64,000 nt of DNA from Bacteroidota bacterium (GTDB lineage: Bacteria > Bacteroidota > Bacteroidia > NS11-12g > UBA955): assembly GCA_963169345.1 (NCBI GenBank), contig CAUJCT010000053.1, positions 124,001 to 188,000 of the forward strand, in the 5' to 3' direction. Within the stretch, counting starts at the first letter, position 1. Each line of letters opens with the position of its first letter. Below the pieces are notes generated by a model. The model ran no database searches, was not told where the DNA came from, and saw only the letters and a program-made list of their open reading frames with translations. The position numbers and the translations under genes were made by a program. Shown one piece after another: positions 62,267 to 64,000 of this stretch.

Positions 62267-62274
62267 TATCTTTG
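62267..62274 (+). promoter_or_regulatory. -7 element for propeller sensor gene
   Basis: TATCTTTG, 14 bases before a TTG codon that opens the reading frame with a signal peptide. Supports a non-ATG start at 62289. Confidence 0.35.
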
Positions 62275-62288
62275 ATCAATCGATAAGT

Positions 62289-64000
62289 TTGAGAATTCGC
62301 CAACAAATTATACTGTTCCTGCTTTGTCTTCAGTTAAATTCACTGGAAGCACAACAATTTAATTTCAGAAATTACTCTGTTAAAGATGGCATCGCACAAT
62401 CTCAGGTTTATAGCGTTCTACAGGACTCCAGAGGCTATCTCTGGATGGGAACCAGAGGTGGTGGCATTACCTGTTTTGATGGATTTAAATTTACAACATA
62501 TACAAAAAAGGAAGGGCTGAGCAGCAATTACATCTATTGTATTAAAGAAAACAAAGATGGTAAATTACTCATTGGAACCAATAATGGTCTTTGTGTCTTT
62601 AATGGTATCTCATTTCAGAATTATGGCGTCAGAACAGGCGATACCATTCAATTTTCTGTTCTGGATATAGCAGTGGGCTCCAATGAAATCTGGCTGGCAA
62701 GCAACCAGGGTGTCTATACTTTCAAAGAAGGAAAAATATTCAATATTTCCAATCAATTGGGTGAAAAATCCATGATGATCAATACCATCCATATAGATAA
62801 AAACAATCAAATCTGGTATGGCACAGCTAATGGATTATATAAGATTAATTACAATGGAAAATCTTATAACGTTGACAGACTGTATAAGAAAATGCAGACA
62901 GGTTCTGTAAATGCTATTAAAAGTGATAAAATCGGTCAGGTTTGGCTCGGAACATACAACAATGGTTTATTTATTGTTCGCAATGACTCTGCCCTAAGAA
63001 TTCAGGATACAAAACTCAATACTCAAAGTATATTCGATATCTATTTTGATGATGCCGGTAATATATGGATTGCTACTCTCAACAGTGGCGTTGCAGTATA
63101 CAACCAATTGGCAAAAACATTAAACTGGATTGGAGAAAATGAGGGCTTGAGCAATAACCATGTCAGAAGTATTGCAAAAGACAGAAATGGCAACTTTTGG
63201 TTTGGTACTTCCGGTGGTGGCATCTGTAATTATTTTGGCAATCAATTTACCACCTATGATAAAAATTCTGGACTGGCCGGAAATTTTATTTACAGTATTT
63301 TTAAAGACAGTAAAAACCGATTGTTTATTGGTAATTCAGATAAGGGTTTTAGTATTCTTGACAGTGGGAAGTTTGTTTCCTATGGTTATAAAGATGGTTT
63401 TGGAGATTATAAAGTAAAGGCTATAGCTGAGGACAATCAGGGAAGAATTCTGTTGGGAACTGAAGCCAATGGTTTATTTGTATTTCAATCGGATACTTTC
63501 TATTCGGTTAAAGCACTTGAAAAAAAATATATACGGGCCATTGTCAATGATTTCAATGGCAATATTTTTGTTGCAACTGCCGGAACAGGTATTTTCATTC
63601 TGAATAGCAAAAATCTTGATTCTGCAGTTATACAACTTCAAATTTCAAATGGTTTGTTAGGAAACAGAATTTCAGGTTTACATTTGGATAAAACCGGAAG
63701 AGTCTGGTACGGAACTGAAAACAATGGTATTTCATATATTGAAAAATATCAAGCTTCCAAAAACTCATATTCCATAAACGATGGATTACCTTCCAACTCT
63801 ATCAGGTGTATTACAGAAGACAACAATGGATATATATGGATTGGAACTGCAGGTAGCGGTATTGCTTGCATGCCAATCTATCAGGGGCAATCAGGTATCA
63901 TAACTTATGATTATAAAGATGGGTTAAATTCATCAAATATTTATCTTCTGGTCATTGATGAAAAGGACCGGATTTTTGCTGGAAGTGAAACCGGATTGGA
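62289..64000 (+). CDS. Two-component regulator propeller protein (N-terminal part, cut by window edge)
   Basis: An open frame of 570 codons runs to the window end. A signal peptide (ILFLLCLQLNSLEAQ) is followed by repeated propeller blades of the Reg_prop type, each with a G-IWIGT or RGYLWMGT-like strand: YLWMGTRGGGI, LLIGTNNGL, IWYGTANGL, VWLGTYNNGLF, IWIATLNSG, FWFGTSGGG, VWYGTENNG and IWIGTAGSG. This is the periplasmic sensor of hybrid two-component systems or of LytTR/histidine-kinase proteins; the output domain lies beyond the window. The start is a TTG, as no ATG precedes the signal peptide. Divergent from pbpC. Confidence 0.85.
   Translation, partial: MRIRQQIILFLLCLQLNSLEAQQFNFRNYSVKDGIAQSQVYSVLQDSRGYLWMGTRGGGITCFDGFKFTTYTKKEGLSSNYIYCIKENKDGKLLIGTNNGLCVFNGISFQNYGVRTGDTIQFSVLDIAVGSNEIWLASNQGVYTFKEGKIFNISNQLGEKSMMINTIHIDKNNQIWYGTANGLYKINYNGKSYNVDRLYKKMQTGSVNAIKSDKIGQVWLGTYNNGLFIVRNDSALRIQDTKLNTQSIFDIYFDDAGNIWIATLNSGVAVYNQLAKTLNWIGENEGLSNNHVRSIAKDRNGNFWFGTSGGGICNYFGNQFTTYDKNSGLAGNFIYSIFKDSKNRLFIGNSDKGFSILDSGKFVSYGYKDGFGDYKVKAIAEDNQGRILLGTEANGLFVFQSDTFYSVKALEKKYIRAIVNDFNGNIFVATAGTGIFILNSKNLDSAVIQLQISNGLLGNRISGLHLDKTGRVWYGTENNGISYIEKYQASKNSYSINDGLPSNSIRCITEDNNGYIWIGTAGSGIACMPIYQGQSGIITYDYKDGLNSSNIYLLVIDEKDRIFAGSETGL

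Overview
The window is AT-rich chromosomal DNA from a member of the Bacteroidota, probably an environmental lineage near the Chitinophagales/Saprospiria/Sphingobacteriales (placement inferred from gene content). Support comes from a type IX secretion (T9SS) PorU-type sortase, C-terminal T9SS sorting domains on two secreted proteins, a MurF-alanine racemase fusion, GGGP synthase with a matching UbiA prenyltransferase, phosphosulfolactate synthase, and many Bacteroidota-type promoters (TAnnTTTG, sometimes with TTG about 19-20 bases upstream). I see no rRNA, tRNA, CRISPR array, prophage or intact insertion sequence. The content is mostly core chromosome with a few unusual islands.

Layout. 1-2.6 kb: end of a secreted protein, two divergent GNAT acetyltransferases, then a compact unit encoding a small SET-domain protein and a histone H1-like Lys/Ala protein. 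2.7-5.6 kb: a large M1 peptidase with a barrel-like C-terminal half. 5.8-9.1 kb: TPR protein, ComA, YqeY-like protein and a lipoprotein. 9.1-11.9 kb: iscS-iscU-iscA-PAP2 operon. 12.1-19.6 kb: methylmalonyl-CoA epimerase, WG-repeat protein and a giant alpha-2-macroglobulin. 19.7-28.7 kb: RecR, PKD/T9SS protein, a tandem pair of secreted paralogues, Maf, UbiA-type prenyltransferase, rhomboid protease, S15-like hydrolase with a T9SS tail, and a helical lipoprotein. 28.8-32.2 kb: B12-dependent ribonucleotide reductase. 32.4-37.8 kb: GGGP synthase, a polytopic membrane protein, PurK, PurE, DUF3109, SprT-like protein and PspC-like protein. 37.9-40.9 kb: an overlapping four-gene operon (DUF1573, RfbD-like reductase, CrcB, secreted amidotransferase-like protein). 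40.9-49.8 kb: M13 peptidase, a 50-bp repeat pair, RadA, a dicarboxylate/amino-acid symporter, MetK, a membrane protein and an RsmI-like methyltransferase. 49.9-64 kb: long-form PorU, lytic transglycosylase, APC permease, MurF-Alr, PBP1C and the start of a beta-propeller sensor protein.

How the parts relate. Envelope work dominates: peptidoglycan synthesis and remodelling (MurF-Alr, PBP1C, transglycosylase), T9SS maturation and its cargo, periplasmic or outer-membrane peptidases (M1, M13, rhomboid), alpha-2-macroglobulin as a protease trap, and archaeal-type ether-lipid enzymes. The most interesting unit is the SET-domain gene 24 bases upstream of a gene for a 92-residue protein that is 85 percent Lys plus Ala. 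With its own -7 element and a strong terminator it looks like a self-contained bacterial histone-tail and writer pair. Second are the two archaeal-type ether-lipid enzymes, and third a set of convergent gene pairs whose stop codons overlap or nearly touch.
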